Shown here: in pieces, positions 22,231 through 30,768 of the stretch
Numbering within the stretch: the stretch's first letter is position 1
Layout of the letters: each line of letters opens with the position of its first letter
From: Streptantibioticus_C sp963761325
GTDB taxonomy: Bacteria; Actinomycetota; Actinomycetes; Streptomycetales; Streptomycetaceae
Direction: 5' to 3'
Length of the DNA stretch: 64,000 nucleotides
Assembly: GCA_963761325.1 (NCBI GenBank)
Contig: CAVXGZ010000002.1
Coordinates: forward strand, 496,001 to 560,000
Notes under the pieces: model-generated
Told to the model about the DNA's origin: nothing
What the model saw: the letters and a program-made list of their open reading frames with translations, nothing else
Databases searched by the model: none
Program-made: the position numbers and the translations under genes

Positions 22231-22485
22231 CTACTCGCGTGCGCGGAAGTGGACCAGCACCCGGCCGGGGTTGCGCGGGTCGGTCTCGACGCGGTCGTAC
22301 AGCTTCCGGATGTGCTTCTGGCCGAGGAAGGCCATCACCCGCTTCATCAGCTGGCCCGATCCCTTGCCCGGGATGATCTCCAGCATCGGTTCGCCGGTCC
22401 TGGCCGCCCTGAAGAGGGCTTCCCGCATGGCGAGTTCGATGTCCCGGTTGTTGCGGAAGATCGGGTGCAGATCCAAGGTGAGCAA
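22231..22485 (-). CDS. Smr-domain protein
   Basis: Small protein of 84 residues consisting of little more than one Smr (MutS2 C-terminal-like) domain. LDLH at residues 4-7 and IIPGKGSG near residue 40 are the two conserved Smr motifs. Stand-alone Smr domains bind or nick DNA or RNA, and in bacteria some act on stalled ribosomes and mRNA. The longer in-frame start at 22572 would add about 30 residues unlike the family. I prefer TTG 22485 because GGAGG lies 7 bases before it and the Smr motif begins at once. Cellular role unknown. Confidence 0.75.
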   Translation of the reverse strand: MLTLDLHPIFRNNRDIELAMREALFRAARTGEPMLEIIPGKGSGQLMKRVMAFLGQKHIRKLYDRVETDPRNPGRVLVHFRARE

Positions 22486-22632
22486 CGCTGCGCCTCCTGT
22501 CGGGTCCCCGGCGTGCACTCGGATCGTAGGCCAGAAACAACGGGTTCCGGTCTCTTGACCCAGGCATGACACTCTGACTCAATGGTCTGGACCAAACGGC
22601 ATCTCATCCCCCCACGGATCGAGGAGATCATC

Positions 22633-23187
22633 GTGAGATCAGCCTTCGCCTCCCGCCTGTCCGGCCCCCGCGTCGCCGCGGCCGCCGTCTCCGCCCTGCT
22701 GCTCGGCACCTGCTTCGCCGCGCCGGCCATGGCCGACACCGCGCACGCCACCCCCACCACCCACGCTTCGGTGTCGCCCAAGTACGCCTGCGACAGCACC
22801 CCCGGTGACGGCACCGAGGTGACGCGCTGGAACAACGTCGTCAGCTGCGTGCTCGGCATGCTCGGCCAGCCCGCGGACAGCGAGCTCATCAACGACGTCG
22901 ACATCGTCATCCAGGGCGAGTCCAGCGGCGACCCCAACGCCATCAACAACTGGGACCAGAACGCGCAGAACGGCACGCCCTCCACCGGGCTCGTCCAGGT
23001 CATCCAGCCGACCTTCGACGCCTACAAGAGCGCGTCGCTGGACGACGACATCTGGGACCCGGCCGCCAACATCTACGCCGGCATGAACTACGCGATCAAC
23101 CGCTACGGTTCGATCCAGAACATCCCCGGCGTCGTGTCGGTCAACAACGGCGGCGGCTACGTGGGCTACATCGTCCACGCCTCCTGA
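22633..23187 (+). CDS. Secreted lytic-transglycosylase-like (SLT) protein
   Basis: Protein of 184 residues with a signal peptide to about residue 35 (ending near APAMA) and an SLT/lysozyme-like fold. The key element is QGESSGDPNAIN near residue 97, where the Glu is the catalytic acid of SLT enzymes. GLVQVIQPTF and YGSIQNIP are also typical. It probably cleaves peptidoglycan at the cell surface, for growth or spore germination. I chose GTG 22633 because GAGGAG sits directly upstream; an ATG at 22582 would place extra residues before the signal peptide. Confidence 0.85.
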   Translation: MRSAFASRLSGPRVAAAAVSALLLGTCFAAPAMADTAHATPTTHASVSPKYACDSTPGDGTEVTRWNNVVSCVLGMLGQPADSELINDVDIVIQGESSGDPNAINNWDQNAQNGTPSTGLVQVIQPTFDAYKSASLDDDIWDPAANIYAGMNYAINRYGSIQNIPGVVSVNNGGGYVGYIVHAS

Positions 23188-23201
23188 CCCACCGGCCACC
23201 G

Positions 23202-23238
23202 GCCCCCGGCGCCCCGCAGCGGGGAGGGCACCGGGGGC
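23202..23238 (+). terminator. Hairpin terminator after SLT gene
   Basis: The outer stem GCCCCCGG (23202-23209) pairs with CCGGGGGC (23231-23238), and an inner CCCCGC/GCGGGG stem strengthens it. It lies 15 bases after the stop of the SLT gene. Confidence 0.7.
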
Positions 23239-23386
23239 TCGGCACGTCCCGGGGCCGCCCCGCCGCCCGGGTGCCGTCGAAAACCCGCTGCGGGTGACAA
23301 CGGCTCGCCCGTAGGCTGCCGTCCGAGGGGCCGGCGAGAGGCCCTGTCGACGGCGGTCGGCCGGCGGATCGCAGATGGGCGGCGGA

Positions 23387-24115
23387 ATGACGTGCCAACT
23401 GTTCGCGGTCTGCCTCGATGCGAGCCGGCCGCTGGACCTCGCGCGGTTCTGGTCCGGGATCCTGGGCTGGGAGCCGGCCGGCGATCCGACCGACGGCGTC
23501 GCGCTCCTGCCCGGTGACGACACCGGGTTCCGCATCCGTTTCCTTCCGAGCCGGGAGCCGAAGTCCGGCCAGAACCGGATGCACTTCGACCTGACGAGCG
23601 CGTCCCCGGACGACCAGCGGCGCACGGTGGCCAGGTCACTGGGGCTCGGCGCCCGCCACATCGACGTCGGCCAGCGCCCGGACGAGGGCCACGTGGTGCT
23701 CGCCGACCCCGAGGGCAACGAGTTCTGCGTCATCGAGCCGGGCAACAAGTTCCTCGCCGAGTGCGGATTCGTCGGAGCGCTGGCCTGCGAGGGTTCGCGG
23801 CAGGTCGGGTGCTTCTGGAGCGAGGCGCTGGAGTGGCCGCTGGTCTGGGACCAGGGCCAGGAGACCGCGATCCGCTCGCCGCTCGGCGGTCCGAAGATCA
23901 GCTGGGGCGGTGAGCCCGTGATGCCCAGGACCGGCAGGAACCGGCTGCACTTCGACCTCGCCCCACCCGCCGGCGGCGATCGGGAGGCGGAGGTGGAGCG
24001 CCTGCTCTCCCTCGGGGCGACCCGGGTCGGCACCGGTCAGGACGGGATCGACCGGGTGGTGCTGGCCGATCCCGACGGCAACGAGTTCTGCGTGTCGGGG
24101 GCCGGTCGCCGATGA
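23387..24115 (+). CDS. Two-domain VOC (glyoxalase/bleomycin-resistance-like) protein
   Basis: About 242 residues made of two copies of the VOC fold. Each copy ends in a similar block: LADPEGNEFCVIEP near residue 112 and LADPDGNEFCV near the C terminus. Each also has an RxHFDL metal-side strand (RMHFDL, RLHFDL). VOC proteins bind metals or small hydrophobic ligands, and functions range from isomerases to antibiotic binding, so no substrate can be given. I chose ATG 23387; ATG 23375 is four codons upstream and also possible. The stop overlaps the start of the PhzF gene, so the two are co-translated. Confidence 0.82.
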   Translation: MTCQLFAVCLDASRPLDLARFWSGILGWEPAGDPTDGVALLPGDDTGFRIRFLPSREPKSGQNRMHFDLTSASPDDQRRTVARSLGLGARHIDVGQRPDEGHVVLADPEGNEFCVIEPGNKFLAECGFVGALACEGSRQVGCFWSEALEWPLVWDQGQETAIRSPLGGPKISWGGEPVMPRTGRNRLHFDLAPPAGGDREAEVERLLSLGATRVGTGQDGIDRVVLADPDGNEFCVSGAGRR

Positions 24116-24981
24116 GTGTGCGGGGGCTGCCGGTCACGATCGTGAGTGCCTGTCAGCGGGACGGCGGCGGTGGCAGCCCGACGGCGGTGCTGGACGAGAC
24201 GCTGCTCAGCGACGAACAGCGCCGCCGGGTGCCGGTTCTGGCCGGGACGTCGCACGCCGTCTTCGTCTCCCCGTCCGGCGGCGGACCCGGCGGCGCCTCG
24301 GTCTCCTTGCGCTTCTTCACCTCCGAGGGGGAACTGCCGGCCTGCGGCCACGGGACCGTCGCCGCCCTGGCCTTCCTCGCCGCACGGGCCGGCGGCGAGG
24401 AGTACCGGAGCACCCTGCACGCTTCGGGGCGCGTCTTCGGCGGCTGGTCCACCTGGGACGGGACGCGGGCGGACGCCGCCTTCGAACCGGGGCACGTGAC
24501 CCTGCGGGAGCCCGCGGAGACCGAGTACGCGGACGTGCTGGCCGCCCTCGGTGTCACCGGGCGCACACTGGCCCCCGGCACCGCCGTCGCCTCCGTGGGA
24601 CGGCCGCGTCTGCTGGTACCGCTCACCACCCGGTCCGCGCTGGCCGCGCTCGCCCCGGACTTCGACGGCCTGCGCGCCGCCTGCGACCGGCTCGGTCTCC
24701 TCGGCTGCTACGTCCACTCCGCGCCGGAGCCCACGGGTCGCGCCGCCGCCCGGATGTTCGCCCCGTCGATCGGCGTCCCCGAGGACATCGCCAACGCCAA
24801 CAGCACCGCCTGCCTCGCCGCCCGTCTGGCCGGCCGGGGCATCACCCGCGTCGCCGTGGACATGGGCGACTCCCTCGGCAGCCCCGCCACGATCACCGCC
24901 ACCACGCGACCCGGCCCGGCCGGCCCGCTGGTCCACCTCGGCGGCACCGCCCGGCTCGTCCGAGCGGTCCGGCTGCCCTGA
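24112..24981 (+). CDS. PhzF-family isomerase/epimerase-like protein
   Basis: Protein of 289 residues with the PhzF diaminopimelate-epimerase-like double fold. GELPACGHGT near residue 75 is the family signature, and its Glu is the acid/base residue of PhzF. A second half-motif (NANSTACLAARLAGRG) is near residue 230. PhzF itself isomerises a dihydro-anthranilate in phenazine synthesis, but most members have unknown substrates, and no phenazine genes are present here. The start ATG overlaps the VOC stop (ATGA). Confidence 0.85.
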   Translation: MSVRGLPVTIVSACQRDGGGGSPTAVLDETLLSDEQRRRVPVLAGTSHAVFVSPSGGGPGGASVSLRFFTSEGELPACGHGTVAALAFLAARAGGEEYRSTLHASGRVFGGWSTWDGTRADAAFEPGHVTLREPAETEYADVLAALGVTGRTLAPGTAVASVGRPRLLVPLTTRSALAALAPDFDGLRAACDRLGLLGCYVHSAPEPTGRAAARMFAPSIGVPEDIANANSTACLAARLAGRGITRVAVDMGDSLGSPATITATTRPGPAGPLVHLGGTARLVRAVRLP

Positions 24982-25014
24982 CGGAGCCGACGGCGAAGCC
25001 GGGAACGCGGTCCG

Positions 25015-26202
25015 TCAGCGACGCAGGCGGGTGTTGAGCCGGGCGGCCTGGCGCGTCAGGTGGTCGCGCTCGGCGAGGTCCGGCGCCTTCCGGGCCGCCT
25101 CGGCGTACAGCCGTGCCGCCGTCGCCGGGTCGCCGTCGCGCTCGTGGAGGTACGCCGCCACCGCGGTGTGGCGCGGCAGCGTGTCGTCCAGCTCGGCGAG
25201 CGCCGCCAGGCCGGCGCGCGCTCCGTCGGCCTCGCCGAGCGCCACCGCGCGGTTGAGCCGGACGACCGGGCTGTCGGTCAGGCGCGCGAGTTCGTCGTAC
25301 CACTCGACGATCTGCACCCAGTCGGTCTCCCCGGCGGTGGGCGCGTCGGCGTGGAGCGCCGCGATGGCGGCCTGGGCCTGGTACTCGCCCAGCCGGTCGC
25401 GGGCGAGGGCCGCCTGCAGGATCTCCACGCCCTCGGCGATCGACGCGGTGTCCCACCGGCCGCGGTCCTGCTCGGCGAGCGGCACCAGGCTGCCGTCCGG
25501 CGCGGTCCGGGCCGGGCGCCGGGCGTTGTGGAGCAGCATGAGGGCGAGCAGCCCCGCCACCTCGGGGTGGTCGATCGCGGCCGCGAGCTGCCGGGTGAGC
25601 CGGATGGCCTCGGCGGCGAGGTCCACGTCGCCGGAGTAGCCCTCGTTGAAGACCAGGTAGAGGACGCGCAGCACGGTGGCCACGTCGCCGGGCCGGTCGA
25701 ACCGCACCCCGGCGACGGTGCGCTTGGCCCGGCTGATGCGCTGCGCCATGGTCGCCTCGGGCACCAGGTAGGCCCGGGCGATCTGGCGGGTGGTCAGCCC
25801 GCCGACGGCGCGCAGGGTGAGCGCGACGGCGGACGACGGCGTCAGCGACGGGTGGGCACAGAGGAAGTAGAGCTGGAGCGTGTCGTCCACCGCGGGAGCG
25901 GGGCCGGGCGCCGGCTCCAGGTCGACGAGGTCCTCGCGCCGGCGGCGGGCGGCGTCCGCCCGGGTCGCGTCGAGGAACCGGCGCCAGGCCACGGTGACCA
26001 GCCAGCCCTTCGGGTCCCGCACCGGGCCGTCCCCGCCCGGCGAGCCCGGGGAGGGATCGGCCGGCCAGACGCGGATCGCCTCGACCATCGCGTCCTGCAC
26101 GGCGTCCTCGGCCGCCGCGAAGTCTGCTCCGCGGCGGACGAGGATCCCGAGCACGCTCGGCGTGAGGCTGCGGAGCAGGACCTCGTTCACCTGCGAGCTC
26201 AC
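25015..26202 (-). CDS. ECF42-type RNA polymerase sigma factor with C-terminal extension
   Basis: Extracytoplasmic-function sigma factor of 395 residues. Region 2 lies at about residues 5-75 and region 4 (QIARAYLVPEATMAQRISRAK) near residue 140. They are followed by a long helical C-terminal extension of about 200 residues with TPR-like repeats. This layout, together with the DGPF/YCII gene directly upstream, is the ECF42 group, in which the C-terminal extension replaces an anti-sigma factor for control. The GTG start overlaps the stop of the DGPF gene (GTGA), showing coupling. It directs transcription of an unknown regulon, probably including this operon. Confidence 0.88.
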   Translation of the reverse strand: MSSQVNEVLLRSLTPSVLGILVRRGADFAAAEDAVQDAMVEAIRVWPADPSPGSPGGDGPVRDPKGWLVTVAWRRFLDATRADAARRRREDLVDLEPAPGPAPAVDDTLQLYFLCAHPSLTPSSAVALTLRAVGGLTTRQIARAYLVPEATMAQRISRAKRTVAGVRFDRPGDVATVLRVLYLVFNEGYSGDVDLAAEAIRLTRQLAAAIDHPEVAGLLALMLLHNARRPARTAPDGSLVPLAEQDRGRWDTASIAEGVEILQAALARDRLGEYQAQAAIAALHADAPTAGETDWVQIVEWYDELARLTDSPVVRLNRAVALGEADGARAGLAALAELDDTLPRHTAVAAYLHERDGDPATAARLYAEAARKAPDLAERDHLTRQAARLNTRLRR

Positions 26203-26606
26203 TCCGTGATGGTGGGCGGCTCGGTCAGGAACGGGCGCAGCTCCAGCCACTCGTGGATCGGCTCCCCGCCCGCGCCGGGAGCGGCCGACAGCTCACCGGC
26301 CAGCTCGACCGCGCGCTCGTAGCCGTCCACGTCGATCACCATCCAGCCGGCGATGAGGTCCTTGGTCTCGGCGAACGGGCCGTCGGTGACCGGCGGGCGG
26401 CCCTCGCCGTCGTACCGGACGAACGTCCCCTCGGGGGCGAGCGCCTGGCCGTCGACGTACTCGCCGGTCCCCTCCAACCGGGCGGCGAAGTCGTTCATGT
26501 ACTTCATGTGGGCCGAGATCTCCTCCGGCGTCCACCGGTCCATGGGCACGTCGTTGACCGAAGCCGGGGCGCCGCGGTAGTGCTTCAGCAGCAGGTACTT
26601 GGCCAT
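26199..26606 (-). CDS. DGPF/YCII-family protein, ECF42 partner
   Basis: Protein of 135 residues with the YCII fold. The DGPF signature is present in VTDGPFAETKDLIAG near residue 72, the motif that names the group. DGPF proteins are found beside ECF42 sigma factors and are usually their main targets. Their biochemical role is not settled. The gene is followed by the sigma factor with a 4-base overlap, so both are made from one message. Confidence 0.9.
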   Translation of the reverse strand: MAKYLLLKHYRGAPASVNDVPMDRWTPEEISAHMKYMNDFAARLEGTGEYVDGQALAPEGTFVRYDGEGRPPVTDGPFAETKDLIAGWMVIDVDGYERAVELAGELSAAPGAGGEPIHEWLELRPFLTEPPTITE

Positions 26607-26747
26607 CGTGTCTCTCCTCGGTGCTGGTGCGACCCATTCTGGCCGCGCGCACTGCTGGGACGGAGCCGGGCACGGGTTCTCGACATCGCCGTCCGAATTC
26701 TTTGCCTCGCGTGGATGAGCCCGAGCCGCCCCGACCCCGTCCGGTGT

Positions 26748-28004
26748 TCAGCCGGCCGCCGCGCCGGACGGGTCCGGGGCACCGCGTCGTGTGGCCGCCC
26801 ACAGCAGGAGCGCGAGCAAGCTGGTCCCCGCGCCCAGCGCGCACACCGCGGTCCAGCCCGCCGCCGCGTAGAGAGCGGTCGCGGCGAGGGCGCCGGAGGC
26901 GCTGCCGATCGAGTAGAAGACCATGTAGCCGCCGATCAGCCGGCTGCCCGCCTCCGGGTGCAGTGCGTGGATCAGGGTCTGGTTGGTGACGTGCACCGCC
27001 TGTACGGCGAGATCGAGGACGACCACGCCGGCGGCCAGCGCCCATAGCGAGTGCCTGGTGAAGGCCAGGGGCAGCCAGGAGACGGTGAGCAGGGCCAGGC
27101 CGATGCCGGTGGTCCGCTGGGCGAGGCCGCGGTCGTTCAGCCGGCCGGCCGCGCCGGCGGCGAGTGCGCCCGCGGCTCCGGCCAGTCCGAACGCTCCGAT
27201 CTCGGTGTGGGACAGGGCGAGCGGGGGCGCGCTGAGCGGCAGCGCGACACTGCTCCACAGCGTGCTGAAGGCGGCGAAGATCAGGAGGGCGAGCAGGGCC
27301 CGCACGCGAAGCAGCCGCTCCCTCGCGAACAGCGTCACGGTGGAGCGCAGCAGCCGCCCGTACCCGGTGACCGGCGGCGTACCACCGCCGCGGGACGGCA
27401 ACCGGCGGTGGAGCGCGAGGGCGAGCACGCAGGTGAGGACCGCCGAGGACAGGTAGACGGAGCGCCAGCCGGCGAGGTCGGCCAAGACGCCGGACACGGT
27501 GCGGGCGAGCAGGATGCCGGTGACCACGCCGCTGGTCACCAGGCCGACGACCCGTCCGCGCTCCCCGGGCGGCGCGAGGGAGGCGGCGAAGGCCACCAGC
27601 GTCTGGGTGACCACCGCCAGCAGTCCCACGGTGGCCAGGCCCACGAGCAGGAGCGCCGCGTCGCCGGCGGTGCCGACCGCTGTCAACGCCACCGCCAGCA
27701 GCAGGAGTTGCGCCACGATGAGGCGTCTGCGGTCGAGCACGTCGCCCAGCGGCACGAGAAAGAAGAGCCCCAGCCCGTAACCGATCTGGGTCAGGGTCAC
27801 GACCGCGCCGACCGTCGCCGTGCCGATCGAGAAGTCGCGGCCCAGCGTCACCAGGAGCGGCTGCGCGAAGTAGACGTTGGCCACGGCCGTTCCACAGGCC
27901 GCGGCGAAGAGCAGCGTGACCCCCTTGGACAGCGTGAAGCCGGGCGTCCCCGTGCCCGGCCCCGCGGCGGCCTCCGTCGCCGTGACCCCGTGAGCTCTTG
28001 CCAC
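26748..28004 (-). CDS. MFS transporter
   Basis: Membrane protein of about 418 residues with twelve predicted hydrophobic helices, resembling sugar or drug efflux MFS proteins (YdeA/AraJ-like). GDVLDRRRL in the first half resembles the loop 2-3 MFS motif. I chose the GTG at 28004 because GAGGGGG precedes it by a normal distance; ATG 28031 is in frame but sits inside the operator region. It is transcribed divergently from an HxlR regulator, which suggests that the regulator controls this exporter in response to a toxic compound. Confidence 0.87.
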   Translation of the reverse strand: MARAHGVTATEAAAGPGTGTPGFTLSKGVTLLFAAACGTAVANVYFAQPLLVTLGRDFSIGTATVGAVVTLTQIGYGLGLFFLVPLGDVLDRRRLIVAQLLLLAVALTAVGTAGDAALLLVGLATVGLLAVVTQTLVAFAASLAPPGERGRVVGLVTSGVVTGILLARTVSGVLADLAGWRSVYLSSAVLTCVLALALHRRLPSRGGGTPPVTGYGRLLRSTVTLFARERLLRVRALLALLIFAAFSTLWSSVALPLSAPPLALSHTEIGAFGLAGAAGALAAGAAGRLNDRGLAQRTTGIGLALLTVSWLPLAFTRHSLWALAAGVVVLDLAVQAVHVTNQTLIHALHPEAGSRLIGGYMVFYSIGSASGALAATALYAAAGWTAVCALGAGTSLLALLLWAATRRGAPDPSGAAAG

Positions 28005-28034
28005 GCCGAACCCCCTCACAGTCGGTTTCATCTT

Positions 28035-28067
28035 GCTACCAGATGGACGGTAGCCCGACCTGGTAGC
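28035..28067. promoter_or_regulatory. Candidate HxlR operator between MFS and HxlR genes
   Basis: GCTACCAG (28035-28042) and CTGGTAGC (28060-28067) form an 8-bp inverted repeat. An extra GGTAGC lies between them (28049-28054), giving three half-sites. The position between divergent starts fits a shared operator for the regulator encoded at 28100. Confidence 0.55.
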
Positions 28068-28099
28068 ATGTTGCAACCGATCTGATGGTGGAGGGCGAC

Positions 28100-28546
28100 G
28101 TGGTGGAGCGGACACGCTTCGACGACAGCGACTGTCCCGTCGCGCGATCGGTCGACACGATCGGCGACTGGTGGTCCCTGCTGATCGTGCGGGACGCCTT
28201 CGACGGCAGCCGCCGCTTCGGGGAGTTCCAGCGCAGCCTCGGCGTGGCGAAGAACATCCTCGCCGCGCGCCTGCGCCGCCTGACCGCCGCCGGGGTCCTC
28301 GACACCGTCCCCGCCTCGGACGGCAGCGCCTACCGCGAGTACGTGCTGACGCCGAAGGGCAAGGGCCTCTTCCCGGTGATCGTCGCGCTGCGGCAGTGGG
28401 GCGAACGGAACCTCTTCGCCCCCGACGAGCCGCACTCGGAGCTGGTCGACCGCCGGCACGGGCGTCCCCTGCGCGCGCTGGAGGTCCATGCCGAGGACGG
28501 GCGGCGGCTCGACGCCGACGACACCACCGTCGACAAGCTCGGCTGA
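28100..28546 (+). CDS. HxlR-family transcriptional regulator
   Basis: Winged-helix DNA-binding protein of 148 residues. CPVARSVDTIGDWWSLLIVR near the N terminus is the hallmark of the HxlR family, with a single Cys in the usual place (CPV). The wing and recognition helix follow (RFGEFQRSLGVAKNILAARL). HxlR proteins often sense electrophiles or aromatic compounds and control a neighbouring exporter or reductase. I chose GTG 28100 because GGAGGG lies directly upstream; ATG 28085 has no ribosome-binding site. Confidence 0.88.
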   Translation: MVERTRFDDSDCPVARSVDTIGDWWSLLIVRDAFDGSRRFGEFQRSLGVAKNILAARLRRLTAAGVLDTVPASDGSAYREYVLTPKGKGLFPVIVALRQWGERNLFAPDEPHSELVDRRHGRPLRALEVHAEDGRRLDADDTTVDKLG

Positions 28547-28630
28547 CCGGCCCGCGGGAGCTCCGCGAAGCGCGTTCGGCTCAAGTCCCGCACCGCACTG
28601 ATCACATGGGTGGAATCCGGAGGAGAACAC

Positions 28631-29299
28631 GTGACCGACTTCGACAAGCGCACCTCGACCGACAACTGGGCCACGGTCGCTTTCGACGAGAACGTCTGGA
28701 TTCCCGTTCCGTACGCGTTCAAGGGGACGCGGTGGAGCGATGCGGAGGAGTGGGCCTTCGACTACGCCGGCAGTCGTTTTCTGCTGGGCGGTCGTGAAGT
28801 GACCAAAAAGGTGGTGAAGAAGGAGGTCCTGCCTGATGCCGCAGCACTGGTGCGTGGGCGCCAAGAAATCGTCGGCAAAGTGAAGGCCCACAAGTTCTAC
28901 TTTCATTGCCCGGACTACACCAAGGTTCCGGTCGCGATGTGCATCGGCCTCTTCAAGTGCATGGGTACTCGGGAGGAGGCTTTCGAGTTCTATCCGTACT
29001 GGGGAACGGAGACCGCGACGACCCAGCCGGTGGCGGAGTGGTTCGAGACCGGGAACCTGGGCAGGGGGGTCAAGGCGCGGTGGGCCGGTCTGATCCCGGA
29101 CAGCGCTGAGCCCTACGACCAGGTGAACTACATCTTCCGGGATGAGAAGTTCGATACCGACGTGCTGGTTTGGACGACCGTGCTCGACCATGAGCGTTTC
29201 GTGGAGGTCGTCCCCGACCTCGACGTGCTGGTTCAGGCGATCCGCTGCACTCCGAGTCCGTCGAAGATGAGGGCCGCGCGCGAGGCTTCCGGGTCCTGA
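28631..29299 (+). CDS. Hypothetical protein, 222 residues
   Basis: I do not recognise this family. It starts at GTG 28631 with a strong GGAGGAG eight bases upstream. The protein is soluble, rich in aromatic residues (WATVAFDENVWIPVPY at the N terminus) and has no signal peptide or membrane segment. Codon use is less biased to C/G at third positions than in its neighbours (for example many AAG, GTT and TTT codons), which may reflect transfer. A decayed second copy of its start region follows at 29411. Tandem, low-bias orphan paralogues of this kind are seen for immunity-type genes, but nothing here proves that role. Confidence 0.7.
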   Translation: MTDFDKRTSTDNWATVAFDENVWIPVPYAFKGTRWSDAEEWAFDYAGSRFLLGGREVTKKVVKKEVLPDAAALVRGRQEIVGKVKAHKFYFHCPDYTKVPVAMCIGLFKCMGTREEAFEFYPYWGTETATTQPVAEWFETGNLGRGVKARWAGLIPDSAEPYDQVNYIFRDEKFDTDVLVWTTVLDHERFVEVVPDLDVLVQAIRCTPSPSKMRAAREASGS

Positions 29300-29410
29300 C
29301 CTTCTCCTTGCAACGTGACGCCTGGCGCTCCGTGCCGATGTCCCGTCGATCCGCGGCCTGTTCGACGCGACCATGGGCACGTTCCGCCGGTATGACGAGG
29401 AGGAGCACAC

Positions 29411-29560
29411 GTGACCGACTTCAACGAGCGCAACTCGACCGACCAATAGGCTGAGATCGATTCGCACGGCCAGTCGGAAATCGGCTTCGGACTGACGAGG
29501 CTCCTGGGCTACGACCTGCTGCCCGAGCGACTGACGGGACGAGGAGTCCGCCGTCCGGTA
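29411..29560 (+). pseudogene. Decayed second copy of the 28631 gene
   Basis: Bases 29401-29449 repeat the ribosome-binding site and first twelve codons of the gene at 28631 (GTG ACC GAC TTC then AAC/GAC, GAG/AAG). A TAG then stands where the parent has TGG (NWA against Q-stop-A). Beyond the stop the frame stays open for some 100 bases (AEIDSHGQSEIGFG) without further similarity to the parent. About 110 bases before it, an open frame ends in DEEEHT and overlaps the GTG, so a longer array may once have stood here. Confidence 0.55.
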
Positions 29561-29732
29561 CGGCTGGTTCCCAGCCCGCCGTTCGCGCCCGAGGCTCGAC
29601 ACGCGGACGCCGGCCCGCCCGGGGGTCACGCGGGAAGCGGGCCGGTTCCTGCCGCGCCATGCCGCCTCCTGCCACTTGCCTGGTACAGGCTGTCCCTGGC
29701 AGGACGCCCAGAGCCAGGGAACAGTGGTCGCC

Positions 29733-30446
29733 ATGAACGAACGCACAGCTCTTGTCACCGGTGCCAACAAGGGCATCGGCAAGCACATCGCCCGGCTGCT
29801 CGCCGCCGAGGGCCTCACCGTGTACGTCGGCTCCCGCGACCCCGAGCGCGGAGAGCGGGCCGTCGAGGAGATCGGCGGCGGAGCCCGCCTGCTGGTCCTC
29901 GACGTGACGGATCCCGACGGCCTCGCACGGGCCGCGACTCAGGTGGACCGGCTGGACGTGCTGGTCAACAACGCCGGGATCTCGCCGTCCCTCGCCCCGC
30001 CGGCCGACACCGGCGTCGAGGAGTTCCGGCGCACGTACGAGACCAACGTGTTCGGGGTGGCGGCGGTGACCAACGTCTTCCTGCCCGCCCTGCGCCGGTC
30101 TCCGCACCCGCGCATCGTCAACATCTCCAGCGGCACCGCGTCACTCGCCTGGAGCACGAACCCCAACCCCCAGTTCACCCCTGGGAGCGGTGGCGCCGCC
30201 GCCTACCGGTCGTCCAAGGCCGCCCTCAACGCCCTCACCGTCTTCTACGCCCAGACGCTGGCCGAGGACGGCTTCAAGGTCAACGCGCTCGCCCCCGGGA
30301 TCCGGGCCACCGACCTCAACCCCCGGGCCGCCGCCGGCGACGACCCGGCCGAGGCCGCCCGGGGAGCCGTCCGCCTGGCCCTGCTGCCGGACGACGGACC
30401 CACCGGCGGCTTCTTCTCCTGGGACGGAACGCCCGTGCCCTGGTGA
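29733..30446 (+). CDS. Short-chain dehydrogenase/reductase
   Basis: NAD(P)-dependent oxidoreductase of 237 residues with a Rossmann fold. TGANKGIG near residue 8 is the cofactor-binding motif, NNAG near residue 83 stabilises the sheet, and the catalytic Ser (NISSG), Tyr and Lys (YRSSK) are all present. It resembles carbonyl reductase-like SDRs that use NADPH. I chose ATG 29733; an upstream ATG at 29676 in the same frame lacks support. No pathway context is visible. Confidence 0.9.
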   Translation: MNERTALVTGANKGIGKHIARLLAAEGLTVYVGSRDPERGERAVEEIGGGARLLVLDVTDPDGLARAATQVDRLDVLVNNAGISPSLAPPADTGVEEFRRTYETNVFGVAAVTNVFLPALRRSPHPRIVNISSGTASLAWSTNPNPQFTPGSGGAAAYRSSKAALNALTVFYAQTLAEDGFKVNALAPGIRATDLNPRAAAGDDPAEAARGAVRLALLPDDGPTGGFFSWDGTPVPW

Positions 30447-30511
30447 TCACGCGGCGATGTCGGGTTGCGGCGACCGTCAGGCGTCCGTTCCGGTGGACGA
30501 AAAAAGACGAA

Positions 30512-30535
30512 GGCAAGGAGAACACTCTCCTTGCC
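30512..30535 (+). terminator. Perfect hairpin after the SDR gene
   Basis: GGCAAGGAGA and TCTCCTTGCC form a perfect 10-bp stem around an ACAC loop, 65 bases after the SDR stop. It has no T tract. It most likely ends SDR transcription before the rifamycin-associated element downstream. Confidence 0.65.
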
Positions 30536-30558
30536 ACTCTCAAGTTATAGCGCGCAGG

Positions 30559-30577
30559 GGGGCTTGCGGCAAGGCCC
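30559..30577 (+). promoter_or_regulatory. Rifamycin-associated element (RAE)
   Basis: GGGGCTTGCGGCAAGGCCC is exactly the 19-base palindromic element known to lie upstream of rifamycin-inactivating genes in actinomycetes and to mediate rifamycin induction. It is about 190 bases upstream of the rifampin phosphotransferase start. The stretch 30447-30768 holds only the hairpin before it and this element. Confidence 0.9.
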
Positions 30578-30768
30578 GGGGGGTGGCGCAGAATCGTCGG
30601 CCGAGGCTACAACCTGCGGAAACGAGGGCGGGACGTGCGTGTGTTGTCGACGTATGGGGGACGCGGTGACGTCGGACCGGCGATGCGGTCGGGGGGACTC
30701 GGGGCGGTGCCGGTGAGGCGATCGGCCGGTGCGGTGCGACGGAACGCGGCCGCCTCGGAGGTGTCGCG

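Noticed and set aside
22573..22632. Longer N terminus for the lytic-transglycosylase-like protein from ATG 22582
   Set aside because: It would put 17 charged residues before the signal peptide; GTG 22633 has the ribosome-binding site.
30512..30535. Hairpin GGCAAGGAGA/TCTCCTTGCC considered as a second rifamycin-associated element
   Set aside because: It shares CTTGCC/GGCAAG half-sites with the element, but their order and spacing are wrong. A terminator after the SDR gene explains it better.
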